In this document: one piece after another, positions 13,703 to 13,728 of the stretch | Position numbering within the stretch: position 1 is the stretch's first letter | How the letters are laid out: every line of letters starts with the position of its first letter | Assembly (NCBI GenBank): GCA_016203215.1 | Contig: JACQNF010000015.1 | Span: 1 to 13,728 of the forward strand | DNA: 13,728 bases | Direction: 5' to 3' | Source: Candidatus Woesearchaeota archaeon | GTDB lineage: Archaea; Nanobdellota; Nanobdellia; Woesearchaeales; GW2011-AR9 | Notes under the pieces: model-generated | What the model saw: only the letters and a program-made list of their open reading frames with translations | Database searches by the model: none | Told to the model about the DNA's origin: nothing | Position numbers and translations under genes: made by a program

Positions 13703-13728
13703 TGTTCAGAAATGTAATATTCTTTACA

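Larger units (their letters stand above)
13547..13728. other. Intergenic region at the right edge: rtcA promoter, hairpin, no gene seen
   Basis: Besides the rtcA TATA box and a strong hairpin (13679-13702) I see no reading frame with coding character. A sequence beginning GGCTCTGTTGAAAA near 13601 resembles the style of some insertion-sequence ends, but no partner or transposase is in view. Confidence 0.4.

Noticed and set aside
13600..13728. C/D-box small RNA suggested by ATGAAA and CTGA near the hairpin
   Set aside because: No proper RUGAUGA C box with a paired D box at suitable spacing.

Overview
This window looks archaeal. It carries an archaeal-type elongation factor 1-beta next to the small translation-linked zinc-ribbon protein, an archaeal tRNA guanine-26 dimethyltransferase (Trm1) and an RNA 3'-terminal phosphate cyclase. 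For seven genes an A/T-rich TATA-like box sits about 26-28 bp upstream of the start codon, which implies leaderless mRNAs. Two genes instead have a GAGGTG Shine-Dalgarno core complementary to an archaeal 16S rRNA tail. A DPANN-like (Woesearchaeota/Pacearchaeota-like) lineage is plausible from the lipoprotein-rich, cysteine-bearing surface proteins of unknown family, but the sequence alone cannot fix that.

Layout. Positions 1-4131 (minus strand) form a cell-envelope block. It holds a seven-helix membrane protein with a large external region, a lipoprotein overlapping it by 4 bp, and a cysteine-rich lipoprotein that runs off the left edge and has its own promoter next to a trinucleotide microsatellite. 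From about 4270 to 8690 (plus strand) come a PfkB-family kinase, an AI-2E/UPF0118 membrane protein, and a compact run trm1 - MOSC/DUF1653 fusion - msrB. From 8845 to 13546 (minus strand) come rtcA, a helical protein of unknown family, the zinc-ribbon/EF1-beta pair, a phosphoribosyltransferase-fold protein and a PEBP/YbhB-like protein. Only the last two pairs look like operons; rtcA and the helical protein have their own promoters.

The most striking non-coding feature is a roughly 154-bp inverted-repeat element at 8679-8832. It has 13-bp perfect terminal inverted repeats and is flanked by an 8-9 bp direct repeat. It sits inside the 3' end of msrB: its left terminus now supplies the last three codons and the stop codon, and the presumed ancestral stop lies in frame just past its right end. 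This is what a recent MITE-like insertion would look like. A second imperfect inverted-repeat element (11022-11205) with a similar terminus lies just upstream of the zinc-ribbon promoter and may be a diverged relative.

Other points of interest are the MOSC-DUF1653 fusion, disulfide-type beta-domains apparently shared by the membrane protein and its lipoprotein neighbour, and a (CTT)n tract between a TATA box and its gene. I saw no rRNA, tRNA, CRISPR array or transposase gene.
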